Shown piece after piece: positions 26,575 to 34,252 of a DNA stretch of 64,000 bases. The stretch's first letter is position 1, and every line of letters begins with the position of its first letter. A program made the translations under genes and the position numbers. This DNA comes from Acinetobacter lactucae (GTDB lineage: Bacteria; Pseudomonadota; Gammaproteobacteria; Pseudomonadales; Moraxellaceae): the NCBI RefSeq assembly GCF_001605885.1, contig NZ_LRPE01000039.1:124001-188000 (forward strand), written 5' to 3'. The notes below the pieces were generated by a model. The model was given only the letters and a program-made list of their open reading frames with translations. It made no database searches and was not told the origin of the DNA.

Positions 26575-28680
26575 ATGCCAGGCGAAGAGGTCAGCCAAGC
26601 CAAGCAACAGCTCAAATTAATTATCGACCCTTACTTATCGGTAAGCGAAGTCGAAAAAGTGCTTGCTGCCTGCGATTTTGCCGATCTAGCGCACACTGGC
26701 ATTACACGTAAAAGTGGCGAACCTTATATTTTGCACCCGATTGCGGTAAGCTGCATCCTTGCAAACATGCGTTTAGATGCTGAGACTTTAATGGCAGCAC
26801 TTTTGCATGATGTTATTGAAGATACTCAATATACAAAAGAAGATATTATTGAGAAATTTGGTCTAACCGTTGCTGAGTTAGTCGATGGTGTAACCAAACT
26901 TAGCCAATCAAGCGATAAAGAATATAACAAGGCAGCTTCATTCCGAAAAATCTTGCAAGCGACCTTACAAGATCCACGTGTCATCATTATTAAATTAGCA
27001 GATCGCTATCATAATATGACAACTCTAGGTGCTTTACGTCCAGATAAACGTGCCCGTATTGCTCAAGAGACTTTTGATATATTTGTACCGATGGCAAGAT
27101 TAGTCGGCATGAATGAAATGGGCGATAATCTAGAGAATCTCTGTTATCAAAACCTTGATCTAGATATGTTTGATAACGTTCAAAATGCGCTGCTTCAAAC
27201 AAAACCAGAACGATGTAAATATCAAAGTATTTGGGAACAAAACCTCGCTGAACTTCTGCATAATTATCATATTCAAGGCCGTATTAAAAAGAAAAATAAT
27301 AATATCGAATTATTACGCCATTTCGTTAAAAACGAGATGGATCTCCAAGAGCTTACCCATAGTCATGCTTTTGAAATCGTTTTACAGTCTATTGCCGACT
27401 GTGACCGCTTGGTAGAAGCATTAAGAGAAAACTTTCAGGTTATCCAGTATCAGGACCATATTCGTCGCCCATTACCCGGCGGCAACCAGTCTTTACTGAT
27501 TAAACTTAAAGGCGAAAAAACGACGCTATCTCTTACTATTCAAACCGAGTTGATGCGTAAAGCTGCTCGTTTTGGTGTCGTGTTAGGCGAAAATGCGCCG
27601 CAAACTTGTCGCTCTGCCATTCAGGCTTCAATGCAGAACCTAAATACATTAATTGATGGCGAATGTGCTAAAACAACTTTCAATGATTTACTTGATTACT
27701 TACACCAAGAAAAAATCTGGGTATATACACCGCATGGTCAACTGCATGAGCTACCACAAGGTGCTACCGTAGTTGATTTTGCTTATTCAGCAAGTTTATT
27801 TTTAGGTAACCATGCCGTTGGCGCAAAAGTCGATGGTGAGATTAAACCACTTTCTACCCCATTAGTTAGCGGTCAGGTTATTGAGATTATTACAGATGTT
27901 TTAGCTACACCGAACCCAGACTGGCTAAGTTTTATTAATACGCAGAAAGCTCGTCGTGCTTTACAGCATGTGCTTAAAGATCAAGATATCGAAGAACAAC
28001 GTCTAGTTGGAGCACAAGCCCTTTCTCGTGCACTGAAACTCTTTAATCGTTCAATCAATGATCTTTCTGAAGCCGACTGGCTAGATCTATTGCAATGGCG
28101 TCATATCGATAATAAAAATACATTGTTTGAACAAATTGCGGTTGGTGATTTATTACCTCAACTTGTAGCAAATCACCTGTTTGCGCATGATAAACACCCA
28201 CAAGTAGAAAACTCAGATCGACTTATTCAAAGCACTGAAGGAGTCGACGTTAAATATGCACACTGCTGCAATCCAATTTTAGGCGATCCAATTCAAGGAC
28301 ACTTAACACGTCGTGGATTAATTGTGCATCGCATCCGCTGTCATAACTTACTACATGAACAACATCTACACCCTGAAAATATCATGCCGCTTCAATGGAA
28401 AGCAGATGATGTAGATGATGTCCGTTTTACTGCCTACCTTGCTATTTATATGACGATGAATGATGAACAGGTATCAGATCTGATTTATCAATGTCGTAAA
28501 AATAACGCTGGGGTAGAGATGGTTCACTCAAATGAGCAAAGAACTTTTGTGAATATTGTAGTGAATAACCGTAAGCACATTGCAAAAGTCATTCGTGATT
28601 TACGCATGCACTATGGTTTCCCACGTATTGAACGTTTAGATGCCCCTGCTCCACAAATGGAAATTTCAAAAGTAAGCTAA
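26575..28680 (+). CDS. spoT: SpoT, (p)ppGpp hydrolase with degenerate synthetase domain
   Basis: This 701-residue long RSH protein has an intact HD hydrolase domain: RKSGEPYILHP (H54), LLHDVIED (H78, D79, E82, D83) and KLADRYHNMTTL. The next region, where the synthetase domain should lie (about 200-375), is decayed: the usual YQSLH-type element reads PGGNQSLLIK and the EVQIRT motif reads TIQTELM. A TGS domain starts near 380 (IWVYTPHGQLHELPQGATVVDFAY), then a helical/zinc-finger-like region (HCCNPILGDPIQGHLTRRG) and a C-terminal ACT domain. It should therefore only degrade (p)ppGpp, with RelA elsewhere as the synthase. This matches what I know of Acinetobacter SpoT. Confidence 0.94.
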   Translation: MPGEEVSQAKQQLKLIIDPYLSVSEVEKVLAACDFADLAHTGITRKSGEPYILHPIAVSCILANMRLDAETLMAALLHDVIEDTQYTKEDIIEKFGLTVAELVDGVTKLSQSSDKEYNKAASFRKILQATLQDPRVIIIKLADRYHNMTTLGALRPDKRARIAQETFDIFVPMARLVGMNEMGDNLENLCYQNLDLDMFDNVQNALLQTKPERCKYQSIWEQNLAELLHNYHIQGRIKKKNNNIELLRHFVKNEMDLQELTHSHAFEIVLQSIADCDRLVEALRENFQVIQYQDHIRRPLPGGNQSLLIKLKGEKTTLSLTIQTELMRKAARFGVVLGENAPQTCRSAIQASMQNLNTLIDGECAKTTFNDLLDYLHQEKIWVYTPHGQLHELPQGATVVDFAYSASLFLGNHAVGAKVDGEIKPLSTPLVSGQVIEIITDVLATPNPDWLSFINTQKARRALQHVLKDQDIEEQRLVGAQALSRALKLFNRSINDLSEADWLDLLQWRHIDNKNTLFEQIAVGDLLPQLVANHLFAHDKHPQVENSDRLIQSTEGVDVKYAHCCNPILGDPIQGHLTRRGLIVHRIRCHNLLHEQHLHPENIMPLQWKADDVDDVRFTAYLAIYMTMNDEQVSDLIYQCRKNNAGVEMVHSNEQRTFVNIVVNNRKHIAKVIRDLRMHYGFPRIERLDAPAPQMEISKVS

Positions 28681-28757
28681 GACTTTATAGAGACTATTGG
28701 CTATAAATTTTTGTTTCCTTAACAAAATCAAACTTTCCAAATCCACTTAATCAATTA

Positions 28758-28793
28758 AATCGATGATACTTTTGTCCAAAGCTATCATCGATT
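28758..28793. promoter_or_regulatory. Long perfect dyad between spoT and ridA
   Basis: Perfect 11-bp arms AATCGATGATA and TATCATCGATT flank a 14-base centre, 34 bases before the ridA start. No T-tract follows, so it is not a terminator. It could be an operator or a leader hairpin for ridA. Confidence 0.4.
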
Positions 28794-28826
28794 ATGATGG
28801 AAATAGATTTAATCAAGGAGAACCAA

Positions 28827-29210
28827 ATGTCCCGCCAAGTCATTCATACTGAAAATGCCCCTGCTGCTATCGGCACCTATTCTCAAGCTATTTTAGTAGA
28901 TAATACGCTATATCTTTCAGGGCAAATTGGTTTAGACCCATACAGTATGGAACTTGTAGAAGGTATTGAAGCTCAAATTCGCCGTGTATTTGATAATTTA
29001 AAAGCAGTTTGTGAAGCTGCTGGTGGTTCACTTGCAGATATTGCTAAACTCAATATTTTTTTAACTGACCTATCAAATTTCCAACTTGTAAACCAAATCA
29101 TGGGTGAATATTTTGCTCAACCCTACCCTGCACGTGCAGCTCTTGGTGTAGCAAGCTTACCAAAAGGTGCATTAGTTGAAATGGATGGAATTGTAATTAT
29201 TAATCAATAA
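28827..29210 (+). CDS. ridA: RidA family 2-iminobutanoate/2-iminopropanoate deaminase
   Basis: This 127-residue protein of the YjgF/YER057c/UK114 family hydrolyses reactive enamine/imine intermediates released by PLP enzymes such as threonine dehydratase. It forms trimers with active sites between subunits. The substrate-binding arginine lies in PARAALGV and the glutamate in [15 protein letters not shown] and LSGQIGLDP are further signatures. The ATG at 28827 has AAGGAG 7 bases upstream, so the 11-residue extension is rejected. It follows spoT, as in many gammaproteobacteria. Confidence 0.93.
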   Translation: MSRQVIHTENAPAAIGTYSQAILVDNTLYLSGQIGLDPYSMELVEGIEAQIRRVFDNLKAVCEAAGGSLADIAKLNIFLTDLSNFQLVNQIMGEYFAQPYPARAALGVASLPKGALVEMDGIVIINQ

Positions 29211-29258
29211 GATATAAAAATCAAAATATCTAGCTCTAAATATTTGGTTTTAAAAATA

Positions 29259-29321
29259 TGAACCACCTTTGTGTAAAAATCTAATTTCTTCTTAGATTTC
29301 CGCTTAGGTGGTCTTTTTTTA
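29259..29321 (+). terminator. Nested hairpin terminator after ridA
   Basis: Outer arms ACCACCT/AGGTGGT enclose a second hairpin AAATCTAA/TTAGATTT; a run of seven T follows. Confidence 0.75.
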
Positions 29322-29365
29322 TCCAAAATCCCAATAAGGATAAATGAGATTTTAAATGAATTTCA

Positions 29366-29395
29366 TTGACAAACGATAATAATTATCAATAATAT
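29366..29395 (+). promoter_or_regulatory. bfd promoter with Fur box
   Basis: A perfect -35 TTGACA (29366-29371) and a -10 TAATAT (29390-29395, 18-base spacer) overlap GATAATAATTATCAATAAT (29375-29393), which matches about 14 of 19 positions of the Fur consensus GATAATGATAATCATTATC. Fur with iron would block this promoter, raising bfd under iron starvation, as in Pseudomonas. Confidence 0.75.
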
Positions 29396-29428
29396 CAATT
29401 ATCGCATTTATATTTGGGGATCACTCCC

Positions 29429-29623
29429 ATGTACGTTTGCTTGTGTCGTGGCATTACTGATCAGGATATTAAAGACGCTATCGAAAATGGCGCTGAAAGC
29501 TATCGTGAAATTCGCGACTTGCTTGATCTTGGTACATGCTGTGGACGCTGTGCACCAGAAGCTCGCGCTATCATTAGCGAAGAATTAGCAGAAATCGCTG
29601 CTCGCATTTCTGTAGCTGCATAA
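29429..29623 (+). CDS. bfd: Bfd, bacterioferritin-associated ferredoxin
   Basis: This 64-residue [2Fe-2S] ferredoxin delivers electrons to the haem of bacterioferritin, so that stored ferric iron is released. The four ligands are present in the Bfd pattern C4, C6, C38, C41 (MYVCLCRG and TCCGRCAPEAR). The ATG at 29429 gives the conserved N-terminus; GGGGA lies upstream. A Fur-like box covers its promoter, fitting mobilisation of iron when iron is scarce. bfr follows after a terminator. Confidence 0.95.
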   Translation: MYVCLCRGITDQDIKDAIENGAESYREIRDLLDLGTCCGRCAPEARAIISEELAEIAARISVAA

Positions 29624-29660
29624 TAAAAATGAATATTTAACAAAATTTATTGACTCCTCC

Positions 29661-29709
29661 ACCGCTTTTTGCGGAACGTTCATAGTTCCACATTCAAGCG
29701 GTTTTTTTT
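29661..29709 (+). terminator. bfd terminator
   Basis: Arms ACCGCTT/AAGCGGT with an inner GGAAC/GTTCC hairpin, followed by eight T. Confidence 0.8.
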
Positions 29710-29866
29710 GGCATAAAAACCTTCTTTCTAATATTGTGTTGTTTTTGATTGCGATTTTCATTTGCTGTTCCATAAATTACTCGCCATCTCTATGATTGTT
29801 CACTAAAATGGATTTATAGATTGCCTTAATTAAGTTTGAGGCAGAAATTGTTTTGGAGTAGCTACA

Positions 29867-30331
29867 ATGAAAGGCAATCGTGATGTCATTAATCAGCTCA
29901 ATCAAGTGCTGTATCATCATTTAACTGCAATTAATCAATACTTTTTGCATTCACGCATGTTTAATGACTGGGGAATTGAGCAACTTGGTTCTGCTGAATA
30001 TAAAGAATCAATTCGTCAAATGAAACATGCTGATAAAATCATTGAACGTATTTTATTTTTAGAAGGTCTACCTAACCTTCAGCATTTAGGCAAGCTTTAT
30101 ATTGGTCAACATACAGAAGAAGTTCTGCACTGTGACATTCGTAAAGTAAAAGAAAATATAGAGGCAATTCAAAAAGCGGTTGCTTTAGCTGAAACAGAGC
30201 AAGACTATGTCACCCGTGACCTTGTTCAAGAAATTTTAGAAAAAGAAGAAGAATATTGGGACTGGTTAGATACTCAAATTGATCTTATTGGTAGTGTGGG
30301 TATTGAAAACTATATCCAGAGCCAAATGTAA
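29867..30331 (+). CDS. bfr: Bacterioferritin subunit lacking ferroxidase ligands
   Basis: This 154-residue four-helix ferritin-like subunit is clearly a bacterioferritin (QYFLHSRMF, MKHADKIIERILFLEGLPNLQ, DWLDTQIDLIGSVGIENY). The haem ligand Met52 is present. Of the six usual ferroxidase-centre residues most are changed: position 18 is His (not Glu), 51 Gln (not Glu), 94 Val (not Glu), 130 Tyr (not His); H54 and E127 remain. It should bind haem but hardly oxidise iron. It probably builds mixed 24-mers with a ferroxidase-active subunit encoded elsewhere, as in bacteria with two Bfr types. GGAG lies 9 bases before the ATG. bfd, just upstream, supplies electrons to the haem. Confidence 0.9.
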   Translation: MKGNRDVINQLNQVLYHHLTAINQYFLHSRMFNDWGIEQLGSAEYKESIRQMKHADKIIERILFLEGLPNLQHLGKLYIGQHTEEVLHCDIRKVKENIEAIQKAVALAETEQDYVTRDLVQEILEKEEEYWDWLDTQIDLIGSVGIENYIQSQM

Positions 30332-30341
30332 TTTTTTATAT

Positions 30342-30374
30342 AAAAATCCCCTTGAGTACAAGGGGATTTTTTTA
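30342..30374. terminator. Bidirectional terminator, bfr / pglL
   Basis: AAAAATCCCCTTG/CAAGGGGATTTTT with a 4-base loop between converging genes. Confidence 0.9.
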
Positions 30375-32003
30375 TTACTTCTCTTTTAATAACTCTGGTA
30401 GCGTTATTTTTTGTTTATAGAGACGCTGTAAAATAAATATTTGCTGCTGTGCCTGCTCTACTTTTCCATTATAAGCCAGCAATTTTGCGTACTTACGCAA
30501 GTTATATGGAGTAGGCTTATTTTTTACAAAATTTTCCCATTCAACCAAATCACCTTCAGATAAAATATTTTGGGGATTAAGTTCAATCCACTTTAAACGC
30601 TGCTCAAACTGCGTTAAAACAAAAATTTTACCACTTCCCATAAATTCAGCATTTGGACGCTTATTATTAAAGAGCAAATTACTATTTAAAACATAGACAT
30701 TATAATCACGTAAAATCGCAATAATAAGCAACAAACTTACACCCCATGATAAGCGGAGAACATACTTACTAAGAATGATTCCTTTAAGTACAGGAGTCTG
30801 TGCTTGAACAATACCCAGTAGGAACCCACAAGTAAGCAAGAAATAGGCATAGCGTTGTGGGAACTCTAACATAGCATGAATAAGCACGGTACAGACCATC
30901 ATAATCGCTATAATCGAGATAGTATTTTTAGCTTGTTGGTTTAACCACATAAACCAGCAAGCAAAGTAGGTAATGATTACAGCGCCCAGTGGAATACCAT
31001 TCCAGATGATTAAATCAAGTAGTACATTATGAGCACTAGTGGTCCACTCTCCTGTTGGCAAAGCATGATAAACCGTCATTTGTGCCACACTGGTTTGATT
31101 CCAACCATAACCCAACCAAGGGTGCTGCTGTACAGCAAGTAACATTTGTGTCCAGATATTAAAACGCAAATATCCTGAACTTGCTCTTTCAACCAAACTA
31201 CTTGATTGGGTTACATCTGTACTTGACCATGCTTCAATTAAACTAGTAGCAAATGGCAGAACTACACCGGCTATTACAAAAAAACCTACACACCACAAAA
31301 ACCCCTGAACAAATCCAAATCTTTTTTGTTTTCCAAATTGTTTAACCATCCAGTAGATAAATAAGAATGGAAAAACAATCCATGAGGTACGTGACTGACT
31401 CAATGCGATCGTAAACAAAATAATCAATGCTGAAGGCAATAATAACCATAGAGTTACTTTATTCTTTTCATATAAGTATAAACATCCTAACAACCCAATA
31501 ATTAAAAAAGTTGCCATGTTGTTGGGTTGACCAAAATTACCGTAAGGACGGTTACCAATCAGATGAAGGGTATAAATTAAATGTGATTCAATATTTAGCC
31601 ACTGGGAAATTGATATAAGGCTGGTTAATAGTGATGCAATAATGATTAATAAGCTAAAACCTGAAAAAATCTGATCTCTCTTTTGTTGATCTAAAGATAG
31701 GTTGTAACCTGCCAAGACCATGAACCAAAAACCTAACAAATAAAACGTACTCAATAATGCCGTACTTAAATCAAAAACTAGACCGAAGCCCCACTGCACC
31801 ATAGGAATTAAAGTAAATGGCAACAAAAATAATTGTGGCCTAGGAATTTTAATATTTTGTTGAATTAGGGCGGCTAATAGGCACAACCCAGTCCCGAATG
31901 TACTCACTTCACTTGAAAACATGACCCAAGGGCTATAGTGGAATGGAGACAACCATGCAAAACCCAACAGGATTGCAGCGAGGAATAGGAAGAATACTTG
32001 CAT
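30375..32003 (-). CDS. pglL: PglL, general protein O-oligosaccharyltransferase
   Basis: This 542-residue inner-membrane protein has about 12 hydrophobic segments and a C-terminal soluble helical part. NRPYGNFGQPNNMATF, QSRTSWIV and GYGWNQTS…TSAHNVLLDL (His near residue 326) are typical of PglL-type enzymes with Wzy_C/O-antigen ligase folds. In Acinetobacter PglL moves the lipid-linked oligosaccharide made at the capsule locus onto serines of many envelope proteins in the periplasm. It is the second gene after pilA, as in A. nosocomialis and A. baumannii, and has a possible promoter of its own (TATAAT near 32040). Confidence 0.88.
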   Translation of the reverse strand: MQVFFLFLAAILLGFAWLSPFHYSPWVMFSSEVSTFGTGLCLLAALIQQNIKIPRPQLFLLPFTLIPMVQWGFGLVFDLSTALLSTFYLLGFWFMVLAGYNLSLDQQKRDQIFSGFSLLIIIASLLTSLISISQWLNIESHLIYTLHLIGNRPYGNFGQPNNMATFLIIGLLGCLYLYEKNKVTLWLLLPSALIILFTIALSQSRTSWIVFPFLFIYWMVKQFGKQKRFGFVQGFLWCVGFFVIAGVVLPFATSLIEAWSSTDVTQSSSLVERASSGYLRFNIWTQMLLAVQQHPWLGYGWNQTSVAQMTVYHALPTGEWTTSAHNVLLDLIIWNGIPLGAVIITYFACWFMWLNQQAKNTISIIAIMMVCTVLIHAMLEFPQRYAYFLLTCGFLLGIVQAQTPVLKGIILSKYVLRLSWGVSLLLIIAILRDYNVYVLNSNLLFNNKRPNAEFMGSGKIFVLTQFEQRLKWIELNPQNILSEGDLVEWENFVKNKPTPYNLRKYAKLLAYNGKVEQAQQQIFILQRLYKQKITLPELLKEK

Positions 32004-32034
32004 AGCGATAGGTTAAAGATCAAAATTTGAGAGA

Positions 32035-32040
32035 ATTATA
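32035..32040 (-). promoter_or_regulatory. Possible pglL -10 element
   Basis: A perfect TATAAT on the minus strand lies about 32 bases before the pglL ATG. The -35 region is poor. Confidence 0.35.
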
Positions 32041-32063
32041 CATGGAACATCAAGGAACCGTTT

Positions 32064-32117
32064 AGATTCCCTATGTATGACTCTTTTGCATTCACACAAC
32101 ATATTGTTAGGGAATCT
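32064..32117 (-). other. Stem-loop over the tfpO stop codon
   Basis: Perfect 10-base arms AGATTCCCTA (32064-32073) and TAGGGAATCT (32108-32117) with a 34-base loop. The tfpO stop codon lies in the stem. No T-tract follows, so it is more likely an mRNA processing or stabilising element than a terminator. Confidence 0.45.
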
Positions 32118-33420
32118 GATCAGCGGGAATGAGATGTTCGGCTCCACCATAAAACCAAAAATTTGGTGCCATCCTTCCGACATAACTACCACCCCCCCAG
32201 CACATTAAATCTTGTCCTAAATACATGATCGTAATATACAAAAATAAAGCTCCCCACAAACCAATTAATAGTTTTGTCACTCTATAAGAATATTTCAAAT
32301 ATTCTTTAGACTGCTGCCGTTGAGAAAAAGCAAATGCTAAGAATAATATACAGGCCATTTGTGAAGCGGGATAAACCATACTTCCTGAGAACATCGCATC
32401 AAGTAGAATTGCAGCTAAGCCAGCTTTCGCAATAGGTAAAACATTCTTATCTCTAAGCAACCTGACAATTTGATATATCATCCAAACTAAAAAAATAAAT
32501 CCAACGACTCCCCATTCAAAAATTAATCTTAAATATAAGTTATGCATGTGATGTCCATATTTATATTGGATTTCTGAGAGATATCCTCCTCCCACTCCAG
32601 ACCATGGCCTCTCTTTCCATTGCTCAAAAACGAAACTCCACATCTCTGCACGCATGGATGTCCCCACTCTCATTACGGTCATAGTATTTTTATCAGCGAA
32701 ATAAATCGTAGTTTTATAAATTAAAAAAGCTAAAAAAATGTAAATACAGCTTTGCAAAATGAGCTTTCGATTTTCTTGATAGTATATAAAGAAAAACAAC
32801 AATCCTGTGGCTACAGCAAGTAAAGCGGATCTGGCTCCGTCAAAAAACCATGCTAGAGCAAAAAAGAAAATAGCAAATGGATAAAAGTAATCGAAATAAG
32901 GGTAATTTTTATTTTTTAAAAAAATTAGAAAAAAGAATATAGGTACGATAACACTGTCATAAATTCGAATCGTGCCAGAGTTAAATTGCCAATCAAACCA
33001 TTGTTTATATAAAATAAAATTAGCGATAGAAACACAAATAAATAAACAAGGAATAAATGCTGAAACGACGATTAATGCTAGGCCATGTTCTATATTTTTT
33101 ATATTCCTTAACTCATATGTCAAAGCAGAAAATATAAATAATAATGTTATCGCAGACCAAAGCTCTTGAAACTGAAAAATACTATAAGTTGTTATCTGTA
33201 TAGCAGTTAATACACCAATTAGAAAAAAAATAGTTTGAGTGAAAATTGAATATTCTATTTTTTTTGTAAAGATTAAAACTGATAAAGCAGATAATGCTAA
33301 GGGGAATTGTAATAGGCGAAGCTCATCATATTGAAAGACAGACCAATCAATTTGATAACCCAGTAATGCCACAATTAGATAAATTGCTATTAAGAGGAAT
33401 TGTATTTTGTTTTTTAACAT
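32107..33420 (-). CDS. tfpO: TfpO, pilin-specific oligosaccharyltransferase
   Basis: This is a 437-residue membrane protein with about 10-12 hydrophobic segments and a Wzy_C/ligase-type region (RPWSGVGGGYLSEIQ, HHMHNLYLRLIFEWG). Placed directly behind pilA, it corresponds to TfpO/PilO, which glycosylates the C-terminal serine of the major pilin; PilA here does end in serine. The ATG at 33420 is preferred over the frame start at 33453, which lies inside the pilA terminator. The ribosome-binding site is weak and the gene follows a terminator, so expression is probably low and by read-through from pilA. The gene is very AT-rich, common for this variable cassette. Confidence 0.83.
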   Translation of the reverse strand: MLKNKIQFLLIAIYLIVALLGYQIDWSVFQYDELRLLQFPLALSALSVLIFTKKIEYSIFTQTIFFLIGVLTAIQITTYSIFQFQELWSAITLLFIFSALTYELRNIKNIEHGLALIVVSAFIPCLFICVSIANFILYKQWFDWQFNSGTIRIYDSVIVPIFFFLIFLKNKNYPYFDYFYPFAIFFFALAWFFDGARSALLAVATGLLFFFIYYQENRKLILQSCIYIFLAFLIYKTTIYFADKNTMTVMRVGTSMRAEMWSFVFEQWKERPWSGVGGGYLSEIQYKYGHHMHNLYLRLIFEWGVVGFIFLVWMIYQIVRLLRDKNVLPIAKAGLAAILLDAMFSGSMVYPASQMACILFLAFAFSQRQQSKEYLKYSYRVTKLLIGLWGALFLYITIMYLGQDLMCWGGGSYVGRMAPNFWFYGGAEHLIPADQIP

Positions 33421-33434
33421 TTTTATTTTCTTCA

Positions 33435-33470
33435 ATAAAAAAGAGAGGCCCAAACCTCTCTTTTTTATTT
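33435..33470 (-). terminator. Terminator/attenuator between pilA and tfpO
   Basis: AAAAAAGAGAGG/CCTCTCTTTTTT hairpin followed by T on the minus strand. It would give high pilA and low tfpO mRNA. Confidence 0.8.
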
Positions 33471-33479
33471 ATCTTAATA

Positions 33480-33911
33480 TTAAGATGCAGCACATCCTTT
33501 AGGAGCAAGTGCTTTATTATTTGTATCTGTAATACCTGTAGTGGCACAAGTCCAAATTCCAGTTGCACCAACTCTTGTCCAAGTCATTACTGCACCTGTA
33601 ACTTGAGAAGGAGCATTTTTAACTGTACATGCAATAGTTCCCGCACCACTACCAGCTGCAAAACCAGTTACAGCAATATCACAATTTGATGTAGTTGCTT
33701 GAAGACCAAGATCAGTTAGGGTAACTGCTTCTCCATTATTAATTCGCTCTTCTGCTACAGTTTTACCTGCTGAAATCTCTGACAAACTTGCTGTTAATTT
33801 AGATTTTGCTTGATACTTACTATACTGTGGAATCGCAATTGCTGCCAAAATACCAATAATGGCAACTACGATCATGAGTTCAATTAATGTAAAACCTTTT
33901 TGTGCATTCAT
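33480..33911 (-). CDS. pilA: PilA, type IV major pilin
   Basis: This is a 143-residue prepilin with leader MNAQKG and mature N-terminus FTLIELMIVVAIIGILAAIAIP. Glu5 is present. Four cysteines in the head include the C-terminal pair in WTCATTG…PKGC, the usual disulfide (D-region) loop. The last residue is serine (GCAAS), the known site glycosylated by TfpO, whose gene follows. GGGGAAAAGG precedes the ATG. A sigma-54 promoter lies about 52 bases upstream of the start codon. PilA builds the pilus fibre for twitching and DNA uptake. Confidence 0.95.
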   Translation of the reverse strand: MNAQKGFTLIELMIVVAIIGILAAIAIPQYSKYQAKSKLTASLSEISAGKTVAEERINNGEAVTLTDLGLQATTSNCDIAVTGFAAGSGAGTIACTVKNAPSQVTGAVMTWTRVGATGIWTCATTGITDTNNKALAPKGCAAS

Positions 33912-33973
33912 AGCCTTTTCCCCAAAGATTGTATGTATGTTTTTATATAAGCTTTTTCAGCTATCAACTATAT

Positions 33974-33989
33974 TGCAGCATCCATGCCA
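33974..33989 (-). promoter_or_regulatory. Sigma-54 promoter of pilA
   Basis: On the minus strand TGGCATGGATGCTGCA matches the -24/-12 consensus TGGCACGNNNNTTGCA with only two mismatches, and GG and GC have the required spacing. Transcription would begin near 33963, giving a ~50-base leader as for pilA of Pseudomonas aeruginosa. Confidence 0.8.
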
Positions 33990-34063
33990 ACTTTTATTCT
34001 AATTAAAAAACAATAAGTTATTTTATTTCAATAAATATTAAATATAAAATCGATGTAAATAAT

Positions 34064-34078
34064 TGACAAAAAATGTCA
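34064..34078. promoter_or_regulatory. Palindrome, likely PilR site 1
   Basis: TGACA-A5-TGTCA, centred about 108 bp upstream of the predicted pilA start site, a normal distance for a sigma-54 activator. Confidence 0.55.
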
Positions 34079-34185
34079 TAGAGCTTTTTATAAAACCAAA
34101 TCACAAATTAAAAAAAACAAATTACCCACTTCAAATTTTATATTTGTTTTTGTGAATAAAATCTCTTTAAAAATGAATAAATAAG

Positions 34186-34200
34186 TGACATTTTTTGTCA
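34186..34200. promoter_or_regulatory. Palindrome, likely PilR site 2
   Basis: TGACA-T5-TGTCA, the exact reverse complement of site 1, 122 bp further upstream. It is flanked by GTGAC…GTCAC, which extends the symmetry. Confidence 0.5.
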
Positions 34201-34252
34201 GTCACCTTTAAAATTAAAAAAATTAGCTAGTATAGGCATGTTACAAGGCTAA

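Larger units (their letters stand above)
33912..34252. promoter_or_regulatory. pilA regulatory region
   Basis: These 341 AT-rich bases contain no gene. They hold the sigma-54 promoter (33974-33989) and two identical 15-bp palindromes (34064-34078, 34186-34200) that are good candidates for binding of the response regulator PilR. Confidence 0.65.

Noticed and set aside
26575..28680. Possibility that this gene is relA
   Set aside because: The intact HD hydrolase motifs and the position after gmk-rpoZ identify spoT.
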